The position numbers were made by a program, and so were the translations under genes. The notes below the pieces were generated by a model, which had not been told where the DNA came from, searched no databases, and worked only from the letters and a program-made list of their open reading frames with translations. From an uncultured Eubacterium sp. (GTDB lineage Bacteria; Bacillota; Clostridia; Lachnospirales; Lachnospiraceae): DNA of 64,000 nt. Location of the stretch: positions 30,658-94,657 of the forward strand of contig CAJTMV010000012.1 in the NCBI GenBank assembly GCA_910577225.1. The letters are read 5' to 3'. This document shows, piece after piece, positions 33,182-41,594 of this stretch (position 1 is the first letter of the stretch; every line of letters starts with the position of its first letter).

Positions 33182-33853
33182 ATGAGAATTACAACGCAGA
33201 TGCTGAATGAAACAGCAAAAAGAACCGGTATTCCGATTCATCAGGCAAATCTTCTTAGCTACATTAATAACGATTCGTCCGCTGGCGGCGATACGTTACT
33301 GGACGCTTTAAATGGAAAAAATAAGAAAAAAGTATCCACAGAGGCAGTTTCCAATTATAAAAAGATGGAAAAAACGGCGCAAAGCCTCAAAGAGCAGTCC
33401 GAAAAGCTGGCGGAGACGGGCGAGAAGTCTTTTTGGGAAAAGATGAAAGAAAGCGGCAGTACCGAAGAAGCCTGTAAAGAAGTGCAAAGCTATGTAGAGC
33501 GTTACAATGCCACACTTTCCAGTCTGAAAAATTCGACCGATGTTCTGGATCAGTACTACTGTCAGATGCTGCAGGACGCGGCAGAGCAAAACAGCGAACA
33601 GCTGGAGAAGATCGGCATTACGATCGGTAAGAAAGGCACGCTGTCCATCGATAAAGAAAAGCTAAGCGCGGCTTCTATCGAGGATATTCAAAACGCGTTT
33701 ACCGGTTCGGGAGAGCTGGCGTCAAGGACCGCGTTTCTTTCCGAACGGGTGAAGGACCATGCGCAGGCAGGAATCGAAAGCGCTTCCAGCCAGTATGATG
33801 TAAAGGGAAATCTGTATACCCAGTTTGCCAGTCAGTTTGATTTCTGGGGATAA
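33182..33853 (+). CDS. FliD-like/flagellin-related helical protein of unknown function
   Basis: A 223-residue mostly helical protein. The C-terminal part GKKGTLSIDKEKLSAASIED followed by IQNAFTGSGELASRTAFLSE resembles the C-terminal segment of flagellar cap proteins (iD-x-x-K-L, then lF-x-G-x-G-L-A-x-R). The N-terminus MRITTQMLNETAKRTGIPIH resembles short Lachnospiraceae proteins of unknown role. There is no signal peptide, as for flagellar export substrates. AGGAGGT lies seven bases before ATG 33182. First gene of a three-gene group opposite a chemoreceptor. Similarity is partial and seen by eye. Confidence 0.7.
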   Translation: MRITTQMLNETAKRTGIPIHQANLLSYINNDSSAGGDTLLDALNGKNKKKVSTEAVSNYKKMEKTAQSLKEQSEKLAETGEKSFWEKMKESGSTEEACKEVQSYVERYNATLSSLKNSTDVLDQYYCQMLQDAAEQNSEQLEKIGITIGKKGTLSIDKEKLSAASIEDIQNAFTGSGELASRTAFLSERVKDHAQAGIESASSQYDVKGNLYTQFASQFDFWG

Positions 33854-34010
33854 GTTTTTGACTGATCGAGACGTGTATTTGTATTTCGGCTGAGCGGAAG
33901 CCGCAGCCTGTTACAGGGTTCGTAATGAAGGTATATGGCAGACGGCCAAAAGGACAGCCTGCTTTATATAATAAAAGGAATTTAAAAATTATTTCAAGGA
34001 GGAAGAGATT

Positions 34011-34805
34011 ATGACCGCAATCACACAGACAGAAGTAAGTGCAGCGGCAGGTTATACCGCGGCGGCAGGCTATGACAAAACTGTACAAAACACAAAAACG
34101 TCAAAAGAAAATCAGACTGCGGCAGTAAAGAAGTCCAAAGTAACAAATGCAAGGACGATCGGCGAGCCGGAACTGAGCGAAAAAGCGCAAAAGTACTATG
34201 ATCAGCTGAGAAAGAAATATGGAAACATGGACTTTATTCTTGTCAGCAAAGACATGAAGCAGCAGGCGCAGGCGAACGCAGGACGATTTGCGAATCCAAA
34301 CCGGATGGTTGTTTTAATCGATGAGGAAAAGATCGAGAGAATGGCCGAGGATGAGAGCTTTAGAAAGCAGTATGAAGGAATCATCGCAAGCGCCGCAAAC
34401 AAAATGCCGCAGATTGCAAAAAGTCTTGGAGCAAACGCCGACAGCGTAAAAGGCTATGGCATGCAGGTTGACAAAGGCGGGACAGCCACCTTTTTTGCCG
34501 TGATTGACAAATCCCTGGCTACGCAGAAAAGCCGGATTGAAAAAAACGCGGCAAAAAAGGCGGAGGCAAAGAAGCAGGATAAGAAAGCGGCAGAAAAGAA
34601 ACGCGCAGAGGACAAACGTGCGCAAAAAGCTGAAGACGAGAAAAAAGCGCATATGAAAGAAGATGACCAGACGATCCGGGTGGAAGCGTCTTCTATGGAA
34701 GAATTACTTCGTAAGATTAACGACACCATATTTGCGTTAAGAAGCGACAGCGCCCGCACGGAACAGGAACGTAAACTGGGTCAGAACTTTGACTATTCGA
34801 TTTAA
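34011..34805 (+). CDS. DUF6033-family protein
   Basis: This 264-residue protein has a conserved core (about 50-175): LSEKAQKYYDQLRKKYGNMD, FILVSKDMKQQAQANAG, MVVLIDEEKIERMAEDES and VKGYGMQVDKGGTATFFAV, which fits DUF6033. A long Lys/Ala/Glu helix follows (about 180-225). The N-terminus is Thr/Ala-rich, without a signal peptide. AGGAGGAAGAG lies upstream. Members are frequent in Lachnospiraceae, often in several copies; their function is unknown. Placed between a FliD-like and a coiled-coil protein. Confidence 0.8.
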   Translation: MTAITQTEVSAAAGYTAAAGYDKTVQNTKTSKENQTAAVKKSKVTNARTIGEPELSEKAQKYYDQLRKKYGNMDFILVSKDMKQQAQANAGRFANPNRMVVLIDEEKIERMAEDESFRKQYEGIIASAANKMPQIAKSLGANADSVKGYGMQVDKGGTATFFAVIDKSLATQKSRIEKNAAKKAEAKKQDKKAAEKKRAEDKRAQKAEDEKKAHMKEDDQTIRVEASSMEELLRKINDTIFALRSDSARTEQERKLGQNFDYSI

Positions 34806-34823
34806 GGGAAAGGAAGCGATCAT

Positions 34824-35846
34824 ATGGGCAGCAATCAGAGTATTCAATTTTTTACGGGGATCAATCCTCCTTATAATAATGTACAAAAGGACATGTTTGG
34901 AAGAAAGCAGCGCAATGCCAGCACCGGACCTGCATCCATACTGACAGGAAAGTTAGATCCGATCGAACAGAAACGGGATATCGCAAGAAAACGCGCGTAT
35001 AAGATTATGAGCGACGCTTATGCGGGAGAAAAAAAGATCGATGACGACATCAAAAATCGTCTGGGGTTAATGGATCATTATCTGAGCATGTATGGAGAAG
35101 CAAACGACAAGCTCAGGGAAATCGACGACAGGAAAGAAGCTCTCCGGCAGGAATATGGCGTGGATAAGGACAGCCAGGAGCAAAAAGATCTGGAAATACT
35201 TGAAAAATACAACGATATCAAGGAAAGATCAAAACTGGAGTCGGATGATCTGATGCGTGCGCTGGAGCTGGTCAACAAAGGGTATCAGGATGGCTATACC
35301 GAGTATCAGAGACGTGCGCTGGAGATTCATAAAGGAAGAGAACCTTATCTGGATCAGCTGACAGAAGCGAAAAAAGGACTGATCGAAGAAAGCGGCGCGC
35401 TTCGTTCCATCGCCCTGGAACGTTTAAAATATCACCCGATTGTAGACGCTTTGGAAGACGCGGACAAGGTGATGGAAAATTTAAGCGACGAGATCAAAGG
35501 GATGCTGATGGATGAAGCAGTCGACCATGTCGATGAAAAATCCGAAGAAGAAATCGAAAAAGCAGAAGAGAACAAAGAGGAAAAGAAGGAAGAGGAAGAA
35601 AAAATCGAAGAGATCAAAGAGCGCAGAGAAGAACTGGAAGCGCTTATGGATCCCGAGAAGGCAGAAAGAGAACCGCACCGGACAGAAAATGAATCTGACG
35701 CCGGTTATGGAGACGTTCTGACAGAGGCTATATTGAAAATGGACGGAGTAAAGACGAATATTCAGCAGGAAGTATCTGATATGGTAACAAAAATGAAACT
35801 GGTTGCAGAAGATCTGAAAGGATTGAAGGTTGATGAACTGCTGTAA
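34824..35846 (+). CDS. Coiled-coil protein of unknown function
   Basis: The product has 340 residues, starts MGSNQSIQFFTGINPPYNN, and is almost entirely helical. Long coiled-coil regions run from about 60-200; a highly acidic/lysine segment rich in E and K (about 230-280) precedes a final helix VKTNIQQEVSDMVTKMKLVA. No signal peptide or membrane helix. It follows the DUF6033 gene by 18 bases and ends the operon at a strong terminator. I do not recognise a family; a cytoskeletal, secreted or filament-associated role would be speculation. Confidence 0.75.
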   Translation: MGSNQSIQFFTGINPPYNNVQKDMFGRKQRNASTGPASILTGKLDPIEQKRDIARKRAYKIMSDAYAGEKKIDDDIKNRLGLMDHYLSMYGEANDKLREIDDRKEALRQEYGVDKDSQEQKDLEILEKYNDIKERSKLESDDLMRALELVNKGYQDGYTEYQRRALEIHKGREPYLDQLTEAKKGLIEESGALRSIALERLKYHPIVDALEDADKVMENLSDEIKGMLMDEAVDHVDEKSEEEIEKAEENKEEKKEEEEKIEEIKERREELEALMDPEKAEREPHRTENESDAGYGDVLTEAILKMDGVKTNIQQEVSDMVTKMKLVAEDLKGLKVDELL

Positions 35847-35851
35847 ATAAC

Positions 35852-35880
35852 AGGAGAATGGCGGATGCCATTCTCCTTGT
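35852..35880 (+). terminator. Intrinsic terminator of the FliD-like operon
   Basis: A perfect 11-bp stem AGGAGAATGGC/GCCATTCTCCT with a GGAT loop, followed by T-rich sequence. Confidence 0.88.
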
Positions 35881-35894
35881 TTATGTAGATGCAT

Positions 35895-35997
35895 TTTAGG
35901 TGGCTGCGCGGACGTGTGCGGGACAGCCGGAAGGGGCCCTGCCGCCGGTTGCGGGCGTCTGCCAGCGGTCACGGACGCGTCCGCGCAGCCACCTAAA
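35895..35997. repeat. Intergenic repeat family, inverted-repeat copy (copy 2)
   Basis: A perfect 20-bp inverted repeat (35895-35914 and 35978-35997) encloses a 63-base GC-rich loop. The left arm and the next bases, TGGCTGCGCGGACGTGTG then GACAGCCGG and GGGG, match the left flank of the large element at 63305-63340. The core block found in copies 1 and 3 is missing. It lies just after the terminator above and is much more GC-rich than the surroundings. Confidence 0.8.
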
Positions 35998-36289
35998 TCG
36001 CAACACACTATCTGGTTAATAATCGCCACGATGATTCCCTGAACCTGCAAAATATTTCATAATGACAATTTCAAAAAAGAATGCTATACTGTATCCGATA
36101 CAGGCAGCAGGAATTTACTGTAAATTGTTCTAATAATCAGAAAACAGAAGGGGAAACATCTAAAAGACAGAAATAATTAAAAAAACTCCAAAAAAAAACA
36201 ACAATATAACGCAAAAAAATCGTGTTCATTGAGAAGTAAATATGATACAATGATTTGGATAATAAGGACCAGGGGGCTGGGAAAATTGA
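35998..36289. other. Intergenic region upstream of the deacetylase
   Basis: AT-rich, A-run-containing sequence of about 290 bases. It holds one strong promoter at 36062-36090 and a second candidate extended -10 box TGaTACAAT at 36243-36251. No gene is supported. Confidence 0.5.
36062..36103 (+). promoter_or_regulatory. Promoter with palindrome at the start site, upstream of the deacetylase
   Basis: ATGACA (36062-36067), 17 bases, TATACT (36085-36090) with TG two bases before. A perfect 7+1+7 palindrome, CTGTATC-C-GATACAG (36089-36103), sits on the expected transcription start, a likely operator. The leader to the gene would be about 190 bases. Confidence 0.65.
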
Positions 36290-37336
36290 ATGAATGAAAA
36301 AAATGAAGGGCTGAATGACCGGCTGGCACGTAAAAAACGGGTACAGCGTATGAAGACAGGGCTGGTCTGGTTTTTGATTACATGGCTGCTGGCGCAGACG
36401 TTAGTCTCGATTACCCTGATTGCAAAAATCCATTCGCTGCAGGAACAAATCGATATCATTACGGAAAATACGATTCGAAGTCAGCAGGTAGAGCAGAAAG
36501 AGAATCAGGCCTCAAATTCCGGGGAATCATTCGATATGGCATCAGAGAAAGAAAGCGAAGAAGGTCATAATGGGGAGACGGCAGATCAAAAGACAGATGC
36601 AAAGGTATCGACGGATCAGATTCGTTTGTCGGCAAAGAGCGCAGATCAGACGGGCGCATCTGGTACGGAGCAGATCGGGAAGGCGGAAAAAAAGGACGAG
36701 ACCCGCAGGGTGTTTTTGACCTTTGACGACGGGCCGAGCAAAAACACGAAAAAAATTCTGGATATTTTAGATCGCTACGATATAAAAGCAACGTTCTTTC
36801 TGACAGGCAGAGAAGATAAAAAATCTCTGAAGATGTACCGCGAGATTGCGAAGAGGGGACATACGATCGGGATGCATTCCTATACGCATAAGTATGACGA
36901 GATCTATGATTCTACAGATTCTTTTGAACAGGATCTGGACCGGATCCAGAGCAGGATCAAAGATACCGTAGATCTTACATGCAGATTGTACCGATTCCCG
37001 GGAGGCAGCAGCAATCAGGTAAGCAGGCTGGATATGAAAGAATTTATCCGGGTTTTAAATGAAAGAGAAATCACTTATTTTGACTGGAATGTGGAATGCG
37101 GAGACGCAACTTCCAATCAATATACCGTTAAGGAATTAGTTGACAATGTGATGACAGACGTTGTAAAGTATCGTACGTCAGTTGTGCTGATGCATGATGC
37201 GGAAAACAAGCCGAATACGGTCAGGGCTTTGCCTGTTATTATTGAGCGGCTTCTGGCAATGGATGCGCAGATTCTGCCAATTGATGAAAATACAACGGTT
37301 GTGCAGCATGTTTCGTCGGAAAGTGTGGAAGACTGA
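36290..37336 (+). CDS. Membrane-anchored polysaccharide deacetylase (NodB domain)
   Basis: The 348-residue protein has one N-terminal signal anchor (about 24-46), a charged low-complexity linker (about 60-135), and an extracellular NodB domain. Catalytic motifs: FLTFDDGPSKNT (base and metal Asp, about 144), HSYTHKYDE (metal His pair), RFPGGSSNQVS, DWNVECGD and VLMHDAENK. Family members deacetylate peptidoglycan N-acetylglucosamine (lysozyme resistance) or sugars on other polymers. It lies 27 bases before a bactofilin gene, which suggests a spatially organised wall-modifying role. Confidence 0.9.
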   Translation: MNEKNEGLNDRLARKKRVQRMKTGLVWFLITWLLAQTLVSITLIAKIHSLQEQIDIITENTIRSQQVEQKENQASNSGESFDMASEKESEEGHNGETADQKTDAKVSTDQIRLSAKSADQTGASGTEQIGKAEKKDETRRVFLTFDDGPSKNTKKILDILDRYDIKATFFLTGREDKKSLKMYREIAKRGHTIGMHSYTHKYDEIYDSTDSFEQDLDRIQSRIKDTVDLTCRLYRFPGGSSNQVSRLDMKEFIRVLNEREITYFDWNVECGDATSNQYTVKELVDNVMTDVVKYRTSVVLMHDAENKPNTVRALPVIIERLLAMDAQILPIDENTTVVQHVSSESVED

Positions 37337-37363
37337 CTACATACGGATAAATGGAGGTAAGAA

Positions 37364-38527
37364 ATGAGTTTTTTTAAAGATTTCAAGGATGATCTGTCTC
37401 TGGCAGTAAACGAACTGCTTCCGGGGGAAGATTTTGAGATGGAAGAAGAATTGGAAGAATCCCCGGAGATGATGGTAAATACTCTGGAGGGAGATCTGGA
37501 CATTGAATCTGAATTGTCAAAGCTGGACGGTTTGTTAGAGCATGTCGATAAGGAAAAACAAGAGCCTGTAAAACATGTACAGATCGAACCGGAAGAGCCG
37601 GTGCTGGAAAAATCTGCAGAAAAAAAGCCGGCGCCTGTCGCAGCGCCAAAGCCGCAGCCGGCGCCAAAGCCGCAGGAACCGGAGAAAAAGCCGGAACCGG
37701 TCAGGGCTGCAGAAAAAGAAGAGTCCATTCAGGCAGCGATCAGTCGTTTTGATACGATATTAGAGCCTGAGAAGCAGGAAGAAGAGGACGACGATCTGCC
37801 GTTCGATTTTGACGCGCTTTTAAAAGAAGCGGAAGAAAAACCAAAGCAGGCGCAGCCAAAACCACAGCCGGTACAGCCAAAACCGCAGCCGCGGCCGGCA
37901 CAGCCTAAAATTCCGGCAGCAGAGCCGCAAAAACAAAGCAATAACCGTAATTTCGATAATAAGAAACCAAGTACAACAATCAAGGAGGAAATACCAATGA
38001 ACGAAGAATTGACAAAGGAGATGGCAGCATCCATGGATGACGAGCTGTCTACAGAATCACTTGAGGTTACCGATGAAGTATCCATTATTACGACAGGAAC
38101 TACAATCAAAGGTAATCTGGCTACAACGGGTTCTTTCAGCATTAGCGGCCGTGTAGAAGGAAATGTGCAGTGTAACGGCAAGCTGGAAGTTACCGGCACA
38201 ATCAAAGGAAACAGCTCGTCTTCAGAAGTTTTTTCGGACGCAGCCAAAATCGAAGGCGAGATCATGAGTACAGGCACGGTAAAAATCGGTCTTGGCTCTG
38301 TTGTAGTAGGTAACATTGCGGCAACTTCTGCAGTTATTGCAGGCGCGGTAAAAGGAGATATCGACGTACAGGGACCGGTTGTGGTAGACACTTCCGCAGT
38401 GATTGTAGGTAATATTAAGTCCCGTTCTGTACAGATTAACAATGGCGCTGTCATTGAGGGCTTCTGTTCTCAGTGCTATGCGGATATCGATGTGGAAAGC
38501 CTGTTTGGTGAAAAGAAAGGCAAATAA
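37364..38527 (+). CDS. Bactofilin (polymer-forming cytoskeletal protein)
   Basis: The 387-residue protein has an acidic N-terminal half and a Pro/Lys/Gln-rich linker (about 85-205, many KPQP repeats). The C-terminal 130 residues form a bactofilin beta-helix: TGTTIKGNLATTGSFSISGR, VEGNVQCNGKLEVTGTIKG, with the I-x-G-N/D repeats. The linker and N-terminus are unusually long for a bactofilin. Bactofilins form filaments on the inner membrane that localise wall enzymes. The preceding wall deacetylase is a plausible client. Its stop is directly followed by the pyrH start. Confidence 0.9.
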   Translation: MSFFKDFKDDLSLAVNELLPGEDFEMEEELEESPEMMVNTLEGDLDIESELSKLDGLLEHVDKEKQEPVKHVQIEPEEPVLEKSAEKKPAPVAAPKPQPAPKPQEPEKKPEPVRAAEKEESIQAAISRFDTILEPEKQEEEDDDLPFDFDALLKEAEEKPKQAQPKPQPVQPKPQPRPAQPKIPAAEPQKQSNNRNFDNKKPSTTIKEEIPMNEELTKEMAASMDDELSTESLEVTDEVSIITTGTTIKGNLATTGSFSISGRVEGNVQCNGKLEVTGTIKGNSSSSEVFSDAAKIEGEIMSTGTVKIGLGSVVVGNIAATSAVIAGAVKGDIDVQGPVVVDTSAVIVGNIKSRSVQINNGAVIEGFCSQCYADIDVESLFGEKKGK

Positions 38528-39226
38528 ATGATGAGAAGAGTTCTGTTGAAATTAAGCGGAGAAGCTATGGCCGGAGAAAAAAAGAGCGGGTTTGACGAGG
38601 CGACGGTATGCAAAGTCGCGAAACAGGTCAAACGGCTCGTAGACGACGGAATACAGATTGGTATTGTGATCGGCGGCGGCAATTTCTGGCGCGGCCGGAC
38701 AAGCGAATCGATCGACCGCACCAAGGCGGATCAGATTGGTATGCTGGCTACGATTATGAACTGTATTTATGTATCTGAGATTTTTCGTTCCGAAGGCATG
38801 AAGACAAGCGTACTGACGCCATTTGAATGCGGTTCTTTTACAAAGCTGTTTTCAAAAGACCGTGCAAATAAATATTTTGCGCATAATATGGTCGTATTTT
38901 TTGCCGGAGGAACAGGACATCCGTATTTTTCAACGGATACGGCCTCTGTCCTGCGCGCTGTAGAGATCGAAGCAGACGGAATTCTGCTGGCAAAGGCTGT
39001 GGACGGAGTGTATGACTCTGATCCGAAGCTGAACCCGCACGCGGTCCGTTATGATGCGCTGTCGATTGAAGAAGTCATTGAAAAGAAGCTCGCTGTTGTA
39101 GATCTGACAGCTTCCATTTTGTGTATGGAGCATAAAATGCCGATGTATGTATTCAGTCTGAATGAACCGGACAGTATTGTAAAAGCATTAAGCGGCAGTT
39201 TCAACGGAACGGTAATTACCGCGTAG
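38528..39226 (+). CDS. pyrH: UMP kinase
   Basis: PyrH phosphorylates UMP to UDP in pyrimidine synthesis. The 232-residue protein has RRVLLKLSGEAMAGEK (phosphate-binding), IVIGGGNFWRGR, GMLATIMNC, GGTGHPYFSTDTAS and LLAKAVDGVYDSDP, the complete bacterial UMP kinase pattern. Start codons ATGATG (38528, 38531) are next to the bactofilin stop. Usually pyrH lies after rpsB-tsf; here rpsB and tsf are not present upstream. It precedes frr by 80 bases. Confidence 0.96.
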   Translation: MMRRVLLKLSGEAMAGEKKSGFDEATVCKVAKQVKRLVDDGIQIGIVIGGGNFWRGRTSESIDRTKADQIGMLATIMNCIYVSEIFRSEGMKTSVLTPFECGSFTKLFSKDRANKYFAHNMVVFFAGGTGHPYFSTDTASVLRAVEIEADGILLAKAVDGVYDSDPKLNPHAVRYDALSIEEVIEKKLAVVDLTASILCMEHKMPMYVFSLNEPDSIVKALSGSFNGTVITA

Positions 39227-39306
39227 CGGCCGGGACAGGCAGCGTTTCCAGATAGAACACAGTTTCCTGTGAGTAGACAGGAAGCGGGAAAAGGGCAGGA
39301 GGTTTT

Positions 39307-39861
39307 ATGGACGACAGGTTAGTTCAGTATGATGATAAAATGCAGAAAACCATGCGGAATCTGCAGGAAGAATTTGGAAGTATTCGTGCCGGAAGAGCGA
39401 ATCCGCATGTATTGGATAAGCTGCGCGTAGATTATTACGGCACGCCGACGCCGATCCAGCAGGTTGCCAACGTCAATGTGCCGGAGCCGAGAATGATTCA
39501 GATTCAGCCGTGGGAGCCTTCCATGGTCAAGGTCATTGAGAAAACGATTCTTACTTCCGATCTGGGAATCAATCCGACGAATGACGGCAAATCCATTCGT
39601 CTTGTATTTCCGGAGCTGACCGAGGAAAGACGTAAAGATCTGGCAAAAGACGTAAAGAAAAAAGGAGAAGCTGCGAAAGTCGCTGTTCGCAATATCCGTC
39701 GCGATGCGAATGATACGTTTAAAAAACTCGGGAAAAAAGAAGATGTTTCCGAAGACGAGATCAAAGAGCTGGAAGGAAAGATCCAGAAAATGACAGACAA
39801 ATTTATTGCTGATATTGACAAAGCGGTTGAGGAAAAGACGAAGGAAATTATGACTGTTTAG
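39307..39861 (+). CDS. frr: Ribosome recycling factor
   Basis: RRF with EF-G splits the post-termination ribosome. The 184-residue protein matches all along: MQKTMRNLQEEFGSIRAGRA, NPHVLDKLRVDYYGTPTP, IQPWEPSMVKVIEKTI, GINPTNDGKSIRLVFPELTE and the basic RRKDLAKDVKKKGE. AGGAGG lies upstream of ATG 39307. A hairpin with T-rich tail follows the stop. Confidence 0.97.
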   Translation: MDDRLVQYDDKMQKTMRNLQEEFGSIRAGRANPHVLDKLRVDYYGTPTPIQQVANVNVPEPRMIQIQPWEPSMVKVIEKTILTSDLGINPTNDGKSIRLVFPELTEERRKDLAKDVKKKGEAAKVAVRNIRRDANDTFKKLGKKEDVSEDEIKELEGKIQKMTDKFIADIDKAVEEKTKEIMTV

Positions 39862-39870
39862 CGATAATCG

Positions 39871-39906
39871 GGGAACATAGCCGCGGCGATGTTCCCTTCT
39901 TTTTAT
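39871..39906 (+). terminator. Terminator-like hairpin after frr
   Basis: GGGAACAT (39871-39878) pairs with ATGTTCCC (39889-39896) around a GC-rich loop, followed by TTCTTTTTAT. Confidence 0.7.
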
Positions 39907-40021
39907 GCGCGGCCTTAGGCTGAGAGGATATGTCGCCATGCGGCGCGCGGCGGACAGGGGAAACTGAATCGCTTTTATTGGATAAAAGCAGGATTGCAGC
40001 AGGATCGGAAAGGAAGGAAAG

Positions 40022-40726
40022 ATGAAAGTACCGCAGCATGTTGCCATCATTTTGGATGGAAACGGAAGATGGGCAAAGAGTAAAGGAATGCCGCGCAATT
40101 ACGGGCATAAGGCAGGCGCAAAAAATGTAGAAAAAATCTGTGATGTGGCAGGACATATGGGGATTCGATATCTTACGGTATATGCATTTTCTACCGAAAA
40201 CTGGAGCCGTCCGAAGGCCGAAGTCGACGAACTGATGCGTCTGCTTGGCAGTTATATGAAGACCTGCTTAAAGACGGCGAAAAAAAATAATATGCGGGTA
40301 CGGGTACTGGGCGATATTTCCCGTCTGTCGCCGCAGCTGCAAAAGCAGATTCAGGAGCTGGAAGAGGTCTCTGCCCAGTATGATGGATTTCATTTTCAGA
40401 TTGCGTTAAATTATGGCAGCAGAGACGAGATGCTGCGCGCGATGAAAAAAATGTATCAGGATCTGGAAGATGGGAATCTGAAAAAAGAGGAGATCACCGA
40501 AGAGGCGTTTTCCAGATATCTGGACACTGCGGATCTTCCGGATCCGGATCTTTTAATCCGTACAAGCGGGGAACTTCGTCTGTCCAATTATCTGCTCTGG
40601 CAGCTGGCTTACAGTGAATTTTATTTTACCGATGTACCATGGCCGGATTTTGACGAGGAAGAATTAAAAAAAGCAGTCGCTGCGTATCAAAACAGAGAAC
40701 GCAGATATGGGGGACTGATGGTGTAG
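40022..40726 (+). CDS. uppS: Isoprenyl transferase (undecaprenyl diphosphate synthase)
   Basis: This cis-prenyltransferase extends farnesyl diphosphate to undecaprenyl diphosphate, the wall carrier lipid. The 234-residue protein has HVAIILDGNGRWAKSKGMPR (catalytic Asp), FSTENWSRP, and the C-terminal DLLIRTSGELRLSN followed by LLWQLAYSEFYF. GGAAGGAAAG lies upstream. It heads the classic uppS-cdsA-dxr-rseP order and is read after the frr hairpin. Confidence 0.96.
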   Translation: MKVPQHVAIILDGNGRWAKSKGMPRNYGHKAGAKNVEKICDVAGHMGIRYLTVYAFSTENWSRPKAEVDELMRLLGSYMKTCLKTAKKNNMRVRVLGDISRLSPQLQKQIQELEEVSAQYDGFHFQIALNYGSRDEMLRAMKKMYQDLEDGNLKKEEITEEAFSRYLDTADLPDPDLLIRTSGELRLSNYLLWQLAYSEFYFTDVPWPDFDEEELKKAVAAYQNRERRYGGLMV

Positions 40727-40757
40727 ACAAACGGGGCGCAGATAAGGAGAAGTGTAT

Positions 40758-41558
40758 ATGTTTAAAACGAGGCTTATCAGTGGAATTGTGCTGGTCGTTG
40801 CGGCTCTGATTCTGATTATTACAGGCGGGGAGGTTTTATTAGTGTCTGCCTGTGCGGTTTCATTAGTCGGGATGTATGAGCTGTACCGTGTGTATCATAT
40901 GGAGCGGACAGTCATGGCGACGATCGGCTATCTGGCGGCAATGCTGTTTTATCTGGATTTATATGTAAACTGGATACCAGAGCCGATGTTATTTGTGATC
41001 GGTTTTCTGATTGTTCTTCTGGCGGTGTATGTGCTGTGGTATCCGAGATATCACGCGTCGCAGGTTACGGCTGTATTTTTCGGCGTGTTTTATGTGGCGG
41101 TGATGCTTTCCAGCGTGTATCAGACAAGAATGATGGAGCAGGGAGCGTATATCGTATGGCTGATCTTTTTATGCTCCTGGGGATGCGATACGTGCGCGTA
41201 TTGTGTCGGCGTAAAACTGGGAAAACATAAAATGTCGCCGGTACTGTCTCCGAAAAAATCGATCGAGGGAGCAATTGGCGGTCTGGCGGGCACTTTTTTG
41301 CTGACTGCGGGGTATGCAGCCGCGTTTCAGGCGCAGATGGGAATTACGACGACTCAGATTTTTATACTGGCAGCGATCAGCACGGCAGGCGGACTCATTT
41401 CCATGATTGGAGATCTGGCGGCGTCTGCGATTAAGAGAAATTATGAAATCAAAGATTACGGAACGCTGATTCCCGGACATGGCGGTATTCTGGACCGGTT
41501 TGACAGCGTGATATTTACTGCGCCCGTCATTTATTATCTGGCAGAGTATCTGTTGTAG
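40758..41558 (+). CDS. cdsA: Phosphatidate cytidylyltransferase
   Basis: CdsA makes CDP-diacylglycerol in the membrane from CTP and phosphatidate. The 266-residue protein has about eight helices and the C-terminal family signature SPKKSIEGAIGG, then SMIGDLAASAIKR, then KDYGTLIPGHGGILDRFDS. ATG 40758 has AAGGAG eight bases upstream; the GTG two codons earlier is too close. Fits the uppS-cdsA-dxr run. Confidence 0.95.
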   Translation: MFKTRLISGIVLVVAALILIITGGEVLLVSACAVSLVGMYELYRVYHMERTVMATIGYLAAMLFYLDLYVNWIPEPMLFVIGFLIVLLAVYVLWYPRYHASQVTAVFFGVFYVAVMLSSVYQTRMMEQGAYIVWLIFLCSWGCDTCAYCVGVKLGKHKMSPVLSPKKSIEGAIGGLAGTFLLTAGYAAAFQAQMGITTTQIFILAAISTAGGLISMIGDLAASAIKRNYEIKDYGTLIPGHGGILDRFDSVIFTAPVIYYLAEYLL

Positions 41559-41594
41559 GGTAATATATGCGGCGCCTGGGAAAGGTTGGAAAAT

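Noticed and set aside
37117..38454. Two long minus-strand frames (203 and 241 codons) opposite the deacetylase and bactofilin genes
   Set aside because: They are antisense shadows: low-complexity Ser/Gly/Cys composition caused by the repetitive linker and beta-helix codons, no ribosome binding site, no domain.
39319..40098. 259-codon minus-strand frame opposite frr
   Set aside because: It overlaps frr, the terminator and the uppS start; the translation is Phe/Arg-rich antisense sequence without a domain.
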